Below, piece by piece: positions 20,750 to 31,789 of a stretch of 64,000 nt of DNA. The stretch comes from Gnetum montanum (taxonomy: Eukaryota > Streptophyta > Gnetopsida > Gnetales > Gnetaceae). Below the pieces are notes generated by a model that saw only the letters and a list, made by a program, of their open reading frames with translations, did no database searches and was not told the DNA's origin. The position numbers and the translations under genes are program-made. How positions within the stretch are numbered: position 1 is the stretch's first letter; each line of letters starts with the position of its first letter. Where the stretch lies: the NCBI GenBank assembly GCA_015680685.1, contig MNCI01003111.1, positions 373,065-437,064 on the forward strand. The letters run 5' to 3'.

Positions 20750-23361
20750 ATGTTACAACTACAAAATTTTGGAACTCATGTAGTTCCTGGTGGCGGTGGC
20801 TCCTCCATTGGTGCCTTCCCTTTGTCTTGTGCTCCAGGTTTTGAGGTTTGATGACGTTGAAGTATGGCTTGGAGTTTGAGGGTCTTGTGTCATCTATGCT
20901 AGTGTTCCAATGTTTGACGGAGTTGGCACTTCCCACGGACAGGGTAGTTGCGGGAACATTTGGTTGGCCTTGACATACCAAGCCACGAACACCCATCGTT
21001 CCTCCTCATAGGCTCTAGCTTTATCCTTGTATTCGTGAAGATCTGTTAGCTGTCGAGCCAAGTCAGTTGCAACATCTTTCTGTCCCTAGTAGCTAGCTTT
21101 CACCACCTCAAGTTTAGAATTTGCAACATCCAATTTTTCCAATAGCTTACGTTCTGAAAATTCTGCTTCGTATTTGATGTGGGTGGAAGCTACTTGCTGC
21201 TCGAGTTCTAACCTTGGGTGCCATGCTGTTAACATGGCAAGGTTGGCATATCTGAGGTTTTCCAACTCCATGTACTCTGTCAAGTCCTGAATTTGCATGT
21301 CTCGGTTCTTAACTTCCGCTTGGTGGGCGAAGGCATAGGTGTCCAATATGGCCCTCCAATCAGTTTGTTGAGCACTCATAGTGTTGATCTGAGCCTTGGC
21401 CATATGGATTTCATTTTCAAGGATCTGTTTATACATCCCCACTTGATCGTGGAAGTGCTCCTTCAGCTGCTCATGTCTTTTAGCCTCATTCTGCTACGTG
21501 CTTATCTCAATTGCTGACTTTTGATGAATAGCGCGTACCTCCTTCATTGAGAGGGTTCAATTTTCTCTGGCTAAATGGCTCACATCTTGGTTGACCTGGA
21601 TGAATTTTTCTCGTAATTGATGAAAATGTTCATCGAGAACATTCTTTTTCTTTTCTACATTGGTCAACCGAAGATTGTTTGCAACCAACTATTTGTTTTC
21701 TTCTTGTAAGACCTTGAGTGCCTTAAGATGCGCATGGGTTTGTGTCTGTGATGCAGAGGCATCCCAAATAGCCTTCTCTTTTTCTTTAGCCACCTTTTTA
21801 TTCTCTGTGATTAATTTGGTTAGCTGCTCAGTTCTAAAGTTTTCTAGCTAGTCTACGGGAACAAATTGCAAAGGATCCCACTATGCTTCTTGTAAGATCA
21901 TGAGCTGCTCTTGTAATTTTTGCACTTCAACTTCAGCATGCTCAACCCTTACCTCTGTTAAGACCAGCTTCTCATTTGTGGAAATGAGGTCTAACTGAAT
22001 TGCTGTAACATCTTGAGTGATGTCAAACAGAGACATCATTACTTGTCCTATTTGAAGCAATCAATCAAGCACATCCTCATGTTCCGCAGGAGTCATTGAG
22101 GTTTCGGCTAGAGTTTGAGTATCCCATGCTCCTGTGAGATCTTTCGGTGGCACAATAAGTACATTAAAGGATTCTTTGATATGGTTAGCGACCACTTCTG
22201 TAGCTCCCATGGCATTCTAGTGCTACATAACCACCACTGTGGCCCCTTCACCAGTCTCTAACTACACTTGGAAAGATGCCACATTTCCTAAGATCTTTTG
22301 CGACCATCTACTTTCCCCTCCTCCTGTTTGAATGGATACTTTGCCCCTTGTGTGATCTAATGAAACCATAGGCCATATGGCATCATTAATGATGTGGAAG
22401 AGGTTTGCATCATCACAACTTCCCCAACTGACCGTCTCAGCGATGGCCCTAAGATGGCTCATCGACGGTCTATAGTCTTGCGGTGGGGGTGGTTGATCCT
22501 GGCCTGTGCTTGGCCTTGCTTCTTGTTGTTGGCTGGGACCCATGGTTGGAGGTTGATTAGGTCCAGCCATCTATTTTTTTTCTTGTTTGGGTTCCAACTC
22601 TTCGCCAGTGCTTTTCCTTGGAGTTGGTGCCTTTAGCAATTCAGCATATGAAGCAGTTTGGGCTTTTCAGAGGACGTCATTGGTGTATCCCCAAATACTA
22701 GCACATTAGCAAAGCTTTCTGATAAGACAAGGGAAAGGCAGCGCCATCTTCCCTATCTTTCGTTCTTCGAACTACCTCAGGATCTCCATCAAATATAGAT
22801 GGGGTAGGTTAGCGTTAACCTTTCCCATCAACACTGCACATCCTCTAGCCACATACGTGGATATTCTTTTCAAGCCTTTTGTAGGGAAGAGATGATATGT
22901 CCCAATTTTGAAATAAACCTTATCTTCTGTCATCAATTCACCAAATGCTTTATCTCTGCCATAAGCCTTCTCCAACCAATCTTTTCNGGGTACCAGGCAC
23001 CGCTCTCAAAGAGGATAGGCCATAAAGGAGATCCTTTGAGGTGATCCCTAATGGCCTCAGGAGCGAACTCTGCAAAAGATTCAAAGTTTAACTCCATAAT
23101 CACTGCAACAAATGTGGACTTCTCATGGATACCTTGAACACAATCTTGGGGCAACATGAATTGTTGTCTCGGTTTAGGCGCTACAGCAGCTCCTCCTTCT
23201 GCCTGCCCGGACTATCCGGTAGGAGGTTCTTCTTGATGGATGTTGAATGATTGCTTCTCCTGTTCTGCATGTTGTCCTGCAGGACCTTGTCTTCCACCTC
23301 TCTGAAATCGTTTCTTTCCACCTTGAGCAGGACCCTCCTGTTGTCCACATTTCGGGGCCAT
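20750..23361 (-). pseudogene. Accessory gene of element A, coding exon: plant-transposon-protein-like domain plus coiled coil
   Basis: Starts at 23361 with MAPKCGQQEGPAQGG, directly after a CAG splice acceptor. The N-terminal basic Gln/Gly-rich stretch is followed (23157-22700) by a domain resembling Transposase_32-type proteins: MELNFESFAEFAPEAIRDHL, then 'VNANLPHLYLMEILRQFEE'. A Pro/Gln-rich linker follows (22570-22460, with QPPTMGPSQQQ), then a long coiled coil over about 22200-21000 whose best open stretch is 21442-21086. The C-terminal tail runs to about 20750. Broken by a TAG after about 50 codons, an N at 22987 and a few more stops and shifts. Element B carries a colinear copy. Known relatives are of uncertain function; DNA binding or regulation is only my inference. 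Confidence 0.6.
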
Positions 23362-23584
23362 CTGCAATCACACGGGTCAAGCGTTAGTAAGGTTGTTTTT
23401 AAAGTTAAGTTATATCTTACTACTTGCCTTTATTAATGATCTTATGTTATCATGTATGATAAGGCCCAAAATTTTGTAATAATGAGTCCTGTGACTTAGG
23501 TGGTTGCCATTTTAGTTTCCCGGTATACCTAAGGGTTAAATGATTTTTAGGAACAATTATTCTCTAAGTGTTATAGTTAATTAC
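23362..23584 (-). promoter_or_regulatory. Intron of the element A accessory gene
   Basis: Donor CTAGG|GTAATT at 23585/23584 (GTAAGT at the same place in element B). Branch point CTTACTAAC on the minus strand at about 23391-23383. Acceptor GTGATTGCAG ends at 23362, with ATG immediately after. TACTAAC is the consensus branch site, about 20-25 bases from the acceptor. Confidence 0.65.
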
Positions 23585-23585
23585 C

Positions 23586-23824
23586 CTAGATGATGTCCTT
23601 TGGGTGATGATAAATTTCAAAAAAGTTAGGCACTTTTCGACAAGTGTCTCTCCCCCATGACTAAGTTGAACACTCTGGATTCAAGCAGGTTCAGAAGAAA
23701 TGAAAATGGGAGTACCAGTGAGCGAGATAGAGTGAGAAAAGAAAGGGTCATGCAATCATAAGTCATAGAGAAATATTTCAAAAACTCCCTCCATGTGTAT
23801 GAAAAAATGATGCTAAGTGTTGTC

Positions 23825-23855
<31 letters not shown>

Positions 23856-23893
23856 TTTNNNNNNNNNNNNNNNNGGGGGTGCAGAGGGGGTCT
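23586..23893 (-). other. Noncoding first exon of the accessory gene, with a poly-G run and N gap
   Basis: Between the TATA box (23901-23894) and the donor at 23584. It includes a homopolymer G run (about 23825-23853), a short T run and N bases at about 23859-23874, so the local sequence is unreliable. Confidence 0.5.
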
Positions 23894-23990
23894 TATTTAT
23901 AGGTGGCAGGGATGCGATATCACGTACAATACATCGCATATGCGATATCACATGGGACGTGATATCGCATACACGATATTTCATCCCTAG
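23894..23990 (-). promoter_or_regulatory. Internal promoter of the element A accessory gene with GATATC array
   Basis: Minus strand TATAAATA at 23901-23894. Upstream, 23911-23990, lie three exact GATATC cores in GCGATATCAC / TGATATCGC context plus CATCGCATATGCG and CACGATATTT. The array ends GATATTTCATCCC, close to the LTR's GATATTGCATCCC (20592-20604). It sits in the internal region, about 530-630 bases before the accessory ATG. Confidence 0.65.
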
Positions 23991-23999
23991 TGATGTGAG

Positions 24000-25480
24000 A
24001 CACCATGAAAATACTGATTTTTGGAAATGATTTTCTTGAAATTAACGTTGGAATTGAGGACATTGGCTAGGATCAAGATGTTCTAGGGTAATTGCATTAA
24101 TTCAAAAGGCACCATGAATGATAATGGTGTGGATTTTATTAATAAAACCTTGGGGGCAAGAAAAAGGGTATGTAATGGTAGATAGGAACATTGAAATTCA
24201 GAGGGAGAATAGTAGGGAAAGAAAATCAATTGAAAAATTAAGCTGAGGGTAAGAAATGATGTGTGTGAGCTATGTCATAGGTGAAGATTACAAAAAATTA
24301 CACAAGTGGGCCCTCCCCAAAGCAGGTTTCAACCTATATTTCCCTTGTGTAACCACACTTAAAGTGTCCATGGGCACTAGAAGGGTGAAATGTAATCCAC
24401 ACTAACTCCACAAAACACACACATGTAAATAGCACCGGAATGAGATGAAAATTCTATGCTACACGGAACACGAGCTATAATTATATGAACAGTGAGATGA
24501 GACGAACTATAGGAAGGGATCGTAGAGATTTGGACATGAGGTAACTGACCCCAAGTACAGTGAATCCTGCGTGAAAAGCATGATTAATGTGTTATTAACC
24601 CATAGTTCCAAGATCAGGACCAAGTCTGTTCCTTTGATCAGTGACACTGCATTATTTCATCCCATGATGAGAAACTATGATAGCACCATAACAACAAGGC
24701 GTACGATCACTTGGAGTTTTATGCAAGGGAGGAGTGATTTTTGTTTTGTGGCACTTTGTTTTTCTTTTTTTTTTCTTTTTCTTCTTTTTTGAACTTTACT
24801 AAATCCAGAGAAGCCGCCAACCTTTGGGCATGGATGCATGTCTTTCTAGTGGGACCCCCAAGAAAAACCTTTGATTTTTGAGTGCCCTTTTGATTACTCT
24901 TACTCCCATTTTTCATTAGATCTACAAGGATCTTAGTACAACCAGGTTGCATGATAACTTCCACAGATGTCACCAAAGAGAATCCATAAGTTCCCTTGAT
25001 GTCACACCCTAATCATTCCCTCTTGGTCCATCCTTCTTCATTCTGGGTACAATAACACAAGATTAGTTTTAAGTTTTAGAAATATCAAGAATATCACTGT
25101 ACCCTCGAACATACCCTCTTATTTGTAGAATGGATGAGTGGGTGTAATGGGCTCACTGTCCAAATAATTGATCATTCGAGACTTAATAACATAGAACACA
25201 CCTCAACCAACGATCCACATGAATGTTTTATTCATAGATGAGATTACTTAAAACAAAAACATAAATGGACAAAAAGACAAAAAGATAAAACAAGAAGTTG
25301 AAAAATGGAAAACTGGAAAACAAAAATTTAAAAAATTAAAGAAAAAGAAAATGAAAAATATTTATTAATCCTACTTGTTATTAGAATGGGGGATATCCCC
25401 CATAACTAAGGGTTGAGGATGGCAAGGATTAATAAATGGAAGATGAGGATCCTTGCATGTTGGAAATATTGGGGCCCGAT
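24000..25480 (-). other. Noncoding region between gag and the accessory gene, element A
   Basis: No supported frame. Colinear with 35180-36650 (element B) and 28083-29300 (element D). Holds the hairpin at 24298-24352 and A-rich low-complexity DNA at 25255-25370. Confidence 0.55.
24298..24352 (-). ncRNA. Conserved RNA hairpin, element A copy
   Basis: Arms TTACACAAG-t-GGG and CCCTTGTGTAA pair perfectly apart from the bulged t. The inner stem AGGTT/AACCT (about 24323-24334) also pairs. The arm sequences differ from the ATGCAAG/CTTGCAT form of C1, D and E but preserve pairing. Confidence 0.6.
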
Positions 25481-25489
25481 CATACTTAC

Positions 25490-27100
25490 CCCATCAGGTT
25501 TCACACACTTAATTATAAGAAGCATAGTGGGGCAATTTATATGATGTAGTTCCTAGATAACGAGTTGATCCACTATGATATTTGGGACCATTAGATGGTA
25601 TGCAAGGATTGGGATGATGCCTCCCATGGTTGAGTTCATTGGGCTGGATTGTTGTTGGAGTGTGAGTTGGTGGCCCTGATGAAGTTACATGAGGTGTTGG
25701 ATTCGAAGGTAAGGGTGCACCACAGTGTGGGACTTGTGCTAAGTTGGAAGATGCAGTGGCCTCTGAATTATGTTGTCCCTTCTTACGGCCGTTTTTAAAG
25801 AAGGGGTGCTTTTGATGTTGTTGAGGTTTCTCACTGCTATTGGGAGTAGTAGCACAAGTAGTGTTCATGGGTTGTTGCTATGGTGCAAACACCTTAGGAA
25901 CAGTTGGTGGCACTGTGGAAGGAGGGAAAGGATGAGAATGTTGAAAGTTAGGAGGAGTATAAGATACACAAGGTGGCAGTTGTGTTGGAGGTATGGGCTG
26001 ATAGTATTGTGGAGAATAGTACTGTGGTGAGATAAAGTGTGGTGGCCCAGTTGGAGAAATAGGATGTTGAACTAGATAAGCATTTGGATCCAGATAACAT
26101 GAAGGGTGTCTCCAGTCTAAGGGTGGTCTCCCCCATTATTGGGATTGTTGTCACTGTGATTGAACACAGTACCTTTGTATGAACTTTGAATGTAATGTGT
26201 TTCCCCAATGCTCATGTAGATGTAACAATATTGGGCATTGGCCTTTGGGGTGATCATATAGGCATATGTTGCATTCATACGTAGGATTGGCAGTTGAACA
26301 CTTATTTCCTTCATTCTTTTTTTTCGAATGTCTACTGTTTTTTCCTGCTTCTTGGGTTGTCAAAACTCTATCTCCAATGGTGTTGATAAATTGTCCACAC
26401 TTTTGATACATCCNGTAAGGTCTCTCTTATTTCATCACGAAGCCCATCAATAATATGGTACATAAGCCTTTCCTCAGAAAACCCATGGCCTGGACAGTTG
26501 TTTAACAATGCATAATATCTTTCTAAAGCCATGTCCAAGGGTTCATGTTTTGCTTGTTTCCATCCTTGGATTTGTTTCCTCAAGGCTGACACTCTTGCGT
26601 AGGTTTGATATTTTTCATTAAAGACTTTTACCATTGTTGACCAATGTCATATTGAATTTGGTTTTAACGATCTATACCATACTTTTTCTTGGTCAACAAG
26701 TGTCATAGGAAAGAGCTTAAGTTTTTTCCACCTGTTATCAATGTTATTCCATGTGCAGGCATCGTAGAAGGCTTGTAAATGTTGATGCGAACCTAAGTCA
26801 TAGCCTCCTAAAAATTTAGAAAAGTTGTTTAAATTCAGCCTAGGTAGACGGCTCTCTTTACGATGCCTACATGAGATTCGAATAGCCTCTTGTATTTGCG
26901 TTAGGCTTGTAGTGGCCAGTAGGGGTTCATCGTCATCGAGTAAGTTATGCTTTCATTTGTTGCGATGACGTTGCTTTTGTTCATGTTTATAAGAAACCCC
27001 TACCTTGGGTTGCATACTCCAATCTTCATTGTCATATAGTTTGTTGGTTCTCCAATGAACTTCCTCACTAAGCGTGGCATGTTGTGAAGTTGTGTGTGAA
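25490..27100 (-). pseudogene. gag of element A, broken
   Basis: Sense order on the minus strand. The N-terminal part (about 27100-26900) leads to a Retrotrans_gag segment (about 26830-26430) with WNNIDNRWKKLKLFPMTL and a KQNMNPWTWL-type motif. A zinc knuckle CNICLYDHPKGQC lies at about 26273-26235 (C-x2-C-x3-H-x4-C, one residue shorter than the usual x4 before His). The C-terminal tail is Pro/His/Gln/Ser/Tyr-rich (26150-25500). It stops without entering protease. An N at 26414 and a handful of stops break the frame. Elements B and D have colinear copies. Confidence 0.65.
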
Positions 27101-27202
27101 TTTATATGTGACTTTTTACAATTATTTCTTCTTCCTAAGAGATATATCGTTAAGTCCTATATAGAAACCTTATATGATATAACTAATCTAGATAACTAGC
27201 AC

Positions 27203-27223
27203 TGTCCCCGACAATGGCGCCAA
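27203..27223 (-). other. Primer-binding site of element A
   Basis: Minus strand TTGGCGCCATTGTCGGGGAC abutting the 5' LTR. It resembles the 3' end complement of plant tRNA-Asp, the primer usual for Athila/Tat-type elements. Confidence 0.7.
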
Positions 27224-28082
27224 TGATGAGTGGTGAGATACCCCTACACTCAAGCATACGAATACGAGTGTTTTCATGCGCGATTTGGTTGAACTCCACA
27301 AATAGACTAGTTGTGGTACCTAGATTGTTAACCTTAGGTCACAGTTCGTTGTCTTCCTACCTAGACTAGTATTATATTTGTCACGTATGGTTTAGTCCAG
27401 AGTGAGGTGTATGATGTGTTCCTAATCTAATGCTACTCCTGAAGGCAATGGAAGGTAATATTAACTAAGCTAGGAGGAAAGGGTAAGAAAATCTAATCTA
27501 GCCTAAGTGCAATGAGTAGCCATTCCTTGATTATTCGTACACATCTTGGACTTCTTGCATGACTACCACTGGGATTACCAAGCACAGATCCTAGGTACGC
27601 CACTGGGTTACCAAGTAGTCATACTTAAATGCTCGTAATCAAGTCGTACTCATTCCGTGGTTTAACATGAGTTTAAGGGTGAGATAAACTAGTTAGAAAG
27701 GCAGTAAATAATAATTAAATAAATAAATAAATAAAGTAAATGTTGCAATGATGAAGTAATCTCGATCTTTATTTTCGATCATGTGCGTGTCCAAGTACAT
27801 CACACTCGAATAAAGGATGCTATACAATTACATTCACCACACTGTGGGTAGACACGGGAAAATAATCTATCTTTGGAGGGATCAAACTGCCAGAGTTTAG
27901 CTACAATCTACTCTATGTTATCAAACAAGAGAGAGCCACCTCTTATTTATAGAATTGGTAGTGGGCTGTGATATCACATATGCAATATCACAGGGAAAGA
28001 TGCGATATCGCGTATGTGATATCATGGCAAACGCAATATCATGTATGCGATATTGTGTTCCATGTGATATTGTGTCCCATCA
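27224..28082 (-). repeat. 5' LTR of element A
   Basis: TGATGAGTGGTGAGATACCC...TGTCCCATCA, 859 bases. TATA on the minus strand at 27951-27944, motif array 27968-28060. Nearly identical to the 3' LTR through the centre, but the array differs by many C-to-T/G-to-A changes and an added repeat of about 30 bases. Confidence 0.85.
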
Positions 28083-30390
28083 ATTAGGATGTTGCACTAT
28101 ACTACACAAAACTAAAAGGCTCATAATTGCATGTGGTAGTGAGGTGAATTAATGGGATGATAAGGGCTTATAGAGATCAAGATGTAAGGTACTTGACCAT
28201 GTTCACAATAGGTTCTTGTGAAAAATGTGAGTAAAATGATTAGCATACCCATCTATCCAAGTTCATACCATGAATAGTGACCTCACATCAATGTGTTCCT
28301 TCTTGCTAACCACCATGAGTCTATAACCACCCTCGAATAATTATCACTCCAAAAAGAGAAGAAAGGAGAAGAAGGAAGGAAGGGCCTTAGTTATAGGGTT
28401 GCCTTCAGGCATGGGTAACATGTCTTTTTAGCCCCATAACTAGTGCTTATAGCCCACTATTGTGTCTAAGAGGTATGCTTTGAATTCCCATTATTATTTG
28501 TTTTTTTCCTCTCTCTCTCTCTGTATTTTTTTGATGATGGTAACCACATTATGCAAAGACTTTTAGCTTCCTATTATTGGTCAATAGAGGAGTGATGATA
28601 TATTCTAAGAGGAGTCATAAACCACATGTAGGAAGTCAAGAAGAGAACTAAACAAGTCCCCTAGAGGTCACACCTTTTTCCATTCCCACTTGGTATTTTC
28701 CTCTTTCTTCAAGGTATAATGATCATTGATGAATTTTAGCTTCATAAAAGAAGAACCAAATTGTTTCCAGGATAATGACCTTTTATTTAGAGAGCTAAAG
28801 GAATGGATGAGGTGGTCTCACTGCTTTACACAATTACTTACCCAATCATCTTGATAGCATAGAACAAAAATCCAACACATAGTGTTGACTTCTGCATCAT
28901 GAATTGGCAATATCATTAACAAAAATGTAAATACATTCATAAAACATAAAGAGAATGACTCAAGAAAAGAGAAATATTAAAAAATGAAAAACATATGAAG
29001 AATCAAAAAATGTTGAAAGAAATGGGAAAATGATAAAGAATTGTAAAATAAAAAAGGAAAAAGCACTTATTAGTTCTATATGATATATGCATCTAAGTCC
29101 TTTTTTTGGTCCATTTTCTTAAGTCTATAAATAATAAGCTAATCAATTATCTCCATGCATCTTTGAAACAATCTTATATTCTCATTTTCAAACCACTGGA
29201 TGTCTTCTAGTTTGGTGGCTACTACGTAGATTGGTTTTTACTCACACACACTTGTTCCTTAGCTTTGTTGTGGATTGTGTTAATATTTTGAATTTTTGGT
29301 CCATAGCTGCATCCTTTAGTATTAGTAGTGATGCATGGATTCTTTTGTCTCTCCACAGTGATGGGTTCATTGTTTATGTCTTTTGTTGAAGTGGTGATGG
29401 TTGTTGGCTTTTATGTATGATTAGGAGACATTGTTCTAGCAAGGAAGGGAGTTGCACCATATTGGCCACATGCTAGTTTTGATGTGTTAGTAGGTCTACA
29501 TGTTTTATGCTTGTGTGAGGAAACTATCCTAAAGAAAGGATGTTTCTGAGGTTGTGGTTGAGATCTACTAGCGTTATCATTTCCATGTATGTTCATAGCA
29601 CAAGTGGCATTCATTTGTTGATGTTATGGTTTTGAACCTTCATGTGTTGTTGGCAGTGACATATGGTGGAGGAAAGTATGAGAATATTAAGGATATGATG
29701 GGTGTGAGGTGTTAACATCATAAAGGATATTGTGGGATGATGATATGCAAGAGAGTGGTAGTAGTGATTTGAGGTAGAGGAAGTGGAACTATTCAAGAAA
29801 ATAGATTGTTGAACATAATATCCATATGGGTTTAGCTAATAGTAAGGGTAGTGTTGGTTCAATGATGGCCTCCTCCACAACTGTGGATTTTTTCACTATG
29901 ATTGATAATAGTTTTGAGGCTGATAAGGAGTCCCACTAGGATAGTATGATTAGTTGTAAGACTATCTATAATTACATAGTGAGAAAGGTAATTTCCTAGG
30001 CATTTGCTTTTGTTTGAACTTGGGATTCAATGCAAAAGCCCCATACTAATGTAGATGTAACATGACTAGGTAATAGCCCTTTGGATGGTCATATAGGCAA
30101 ATGTCACATCCATTATCCTCTTTGGTGGTTGAGTCTAGAACCCCTTCTTCTATGGTCATTTTCCCTTTTTTCTGATAAGTGTTCCTAGTTGTTTCTTGGT
30201 TCTTTTTCTTCCTTTTGTTGTGATCACTTGATTTGTTTTGCATTACCCTCTCCCCTATGGTTTTTATGCAAGTTATAACTTTCTCATTTATCCATTCCAA
30301 CATCTTATCTAGCTTTGCTTCAACCTCATCGATAGAGTTTTGTTTTGGCAAGGTTTGTTGTAAAATCACCTCATCGAGAGCTCAAGGTTT
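28083..30390 (-). pseudogene. Element D internal DNA: noncoding region (28083-29300) and C-terminal half of gag (29400-30390)
   Basis: The gag part is colinear with elements A and B. A helix-rich segment 30046-30369 contains NSIDEVEAKLDKMLEWINEK and a knuckle remnant CDICLYDHPKGYY whose last Cys is lost. The Pro/His/Ser/Tyr-rich tail lies at 29411-29800. The N-terminal gag half is missing because a LINE fragment starts at about 30395. A short CT run lies at 28507-28521. Confidence 0.6.
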
Positions 30391-30394
30391 GTTG

Positions 30395-31206
30395 TAATAT
30401 GAGAAAAGTAAAAAATGAAATCAATGTTATAAAGATAAACAAATTAATGATAACATTTGTTAGAATGGGGACAAAGACTAGGCCTATTACTTTTAAAAGA
30501 TATCAATAGATATCCAAAATCAAGTAGTTTTACTTTTGTAGGACCACAAGGCAACTCCAATATTGATTTTTTCCTTTCTAGCCTAAACAAAATTTGTAAC
30601 ATCAAATGTTTAGAAATAGATGAAGAAATAATGGAATTGCACCATTTCTCTTTATAATTCATGTTTTAATATATACATAGCTTATTAGATATTCTAGGAG
30701 GTAAAAGCACTTCAGAATAATTACAAAAATGAAAAAGCATTTTCAAAGGCCAAAATACAAATAATCAACAATGGTTTAATGAATAATATAACATACCTTA
30801 AATTTTATTAAAGATTCAAAAGTCACTAGAGACTATTTAGTCATAAAAATATAATTCAAAGTAAGAAGATGGAATTTCTCAAATAAAGACATATTAGTTT
30901 ATTAGAAATGATAAAGAAATATCTCAAGTGTTTTTAGTATTCATTTCCAAGCAAGAGAATAACAAACTATGCTTTATCTCTCAAAGATATTCAAAATTTT
31001 TATCAAGCTTATTTTCATAGTGATGATAAAATAGAATATTTTCATAACAATAGAAATGCATTATTAATTTCTTATAATGATAGAATGCAAGAGCTAAAAG
31101 ACATTAGAAAAAGTTGTTAATGTAAATCACTTATATGGAAAAATGCTTAAATAGAAAGGGCCATTGGTATAGACTATCATTTGGAAGAAGTTAAATTTAG
31201 CTATAG
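30395..31206 (+). mobile_element. LINE fragment, copy 2
   Basis: Same orientation as copy 1 (16690-17520) and colinear with it. Its best frame, 30457-30657, contains SSSFTFVGPQGNSNIDFFLS and CLEIDEEIMELHHFSL, matching the shape of the C-terminal end of a LINE endonuclease domain, where the usual Ser-Asp-His is replaced (LHH). Downstream frames show 'SKRITNYALSLKDIQNFYQ'. It ends abruptly at a truncated LTR of element B. Confidence 0.55.
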
Positions 31207-31598
31207 TAAATAACAATAAAGAAATATTAATGAAGAAAATAATAAATAATAATTAACAATTAAACAATTAAAACTAAGTGAATGTTGCAATGATGGAGTA
31301 ATCTCGATCTTTATTGCTAACTATGTGTGTGTCCAAGTACGTCACACACAAACAAAAGTTTCGTACAATTACAATCATCACACTGCAAGCATGAACTTGG
31401 GAAAGAATTGAAAACTGACAAAAAGAGTCTACCCTAAAGACTTACCAACTGACTTCCTTCCTATGCACTTGAGTACTATATTTATAGGCCAACACAAGAA
31501 TCATGATATCATGTATTTGATATTGTTATCCAGGCTATGATATCATGTACCTGATATCGAGGATTCAATATTGAGGCCTACCAAACCATGATTCATCA
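31207..31598 (-). repeat. 3' LTR of element B, truncated
   Basis: Matches the higher-coordinate half of the LTR at 38937-39787 and ends ATTCATCA beside TACCCCCACAAC (purine tract complement). The lower-coordinate half is missing. Decayed GATATC motifs at 31505-31575. Confidence 0.75.
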
Positions 31599-31789
31599 TA
31601 CCCCCACAACTAAATAACAACTCATCCTTGAGTCAAAAAATTAAAATGAGAACAAGTTCATTTGATTACATAGTGGATAGGTATGGGATTATGGACTAAC
31701 CATGAATTATTTCATGTTGCAGTGTCGAATTAAACAAAATAAAATTATGGCACCAACACAAAATACAAAAGACAAAATTGTTAGAACTC

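Larger units (their letters stand above)
19784..28082 (-). mobile_element. Element A: non-autonomous Ty3/gypsy (OTA-type) retrotransposon with gag and an accessory gene
   Basis: 8299 bases with two LTRs (19784-20608, 825 bases; 27224-28082, 859 bases), a primer site (TTGGCGCCATTGTCGGGGAC, minus strand, beside 27224) and a purine tract (GTCGTGGGGGTA, beside 20608). Transcription order on the minus strand: 5' LTR, gag (about 27100-25500), noncoding region with hairpin, internal promoter, intron, accessory gene (23361-20750), 3' LTR. There is no protease, RT, RNase H or integrase. The LTR centres are almost identical, so this is one of the younger insertions. It would need enzymes supplied by a relative such as element E. 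Confidence 0.8.
17833..30390 (-). mobile_element. Element D: family A/E-related LTR element, split by element A
   Basis: 3' LTR 17833-18679, 3' internal sequence 18680-19783, then element A (19784-28082), then the rest of D's internal sequence (28083-30390: noncoding region and gag C-terminal half). The two D pieces are adjacent parts of the same noncoding region when aligned with 24300-24500 of element A, which shows A inserted into D. D's 5' LTR and gag N-terminus are missing; the sequence switches to a LINE fragment at about 30395. D has no accessory gene in its 3' region. Confidence 0.65.
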
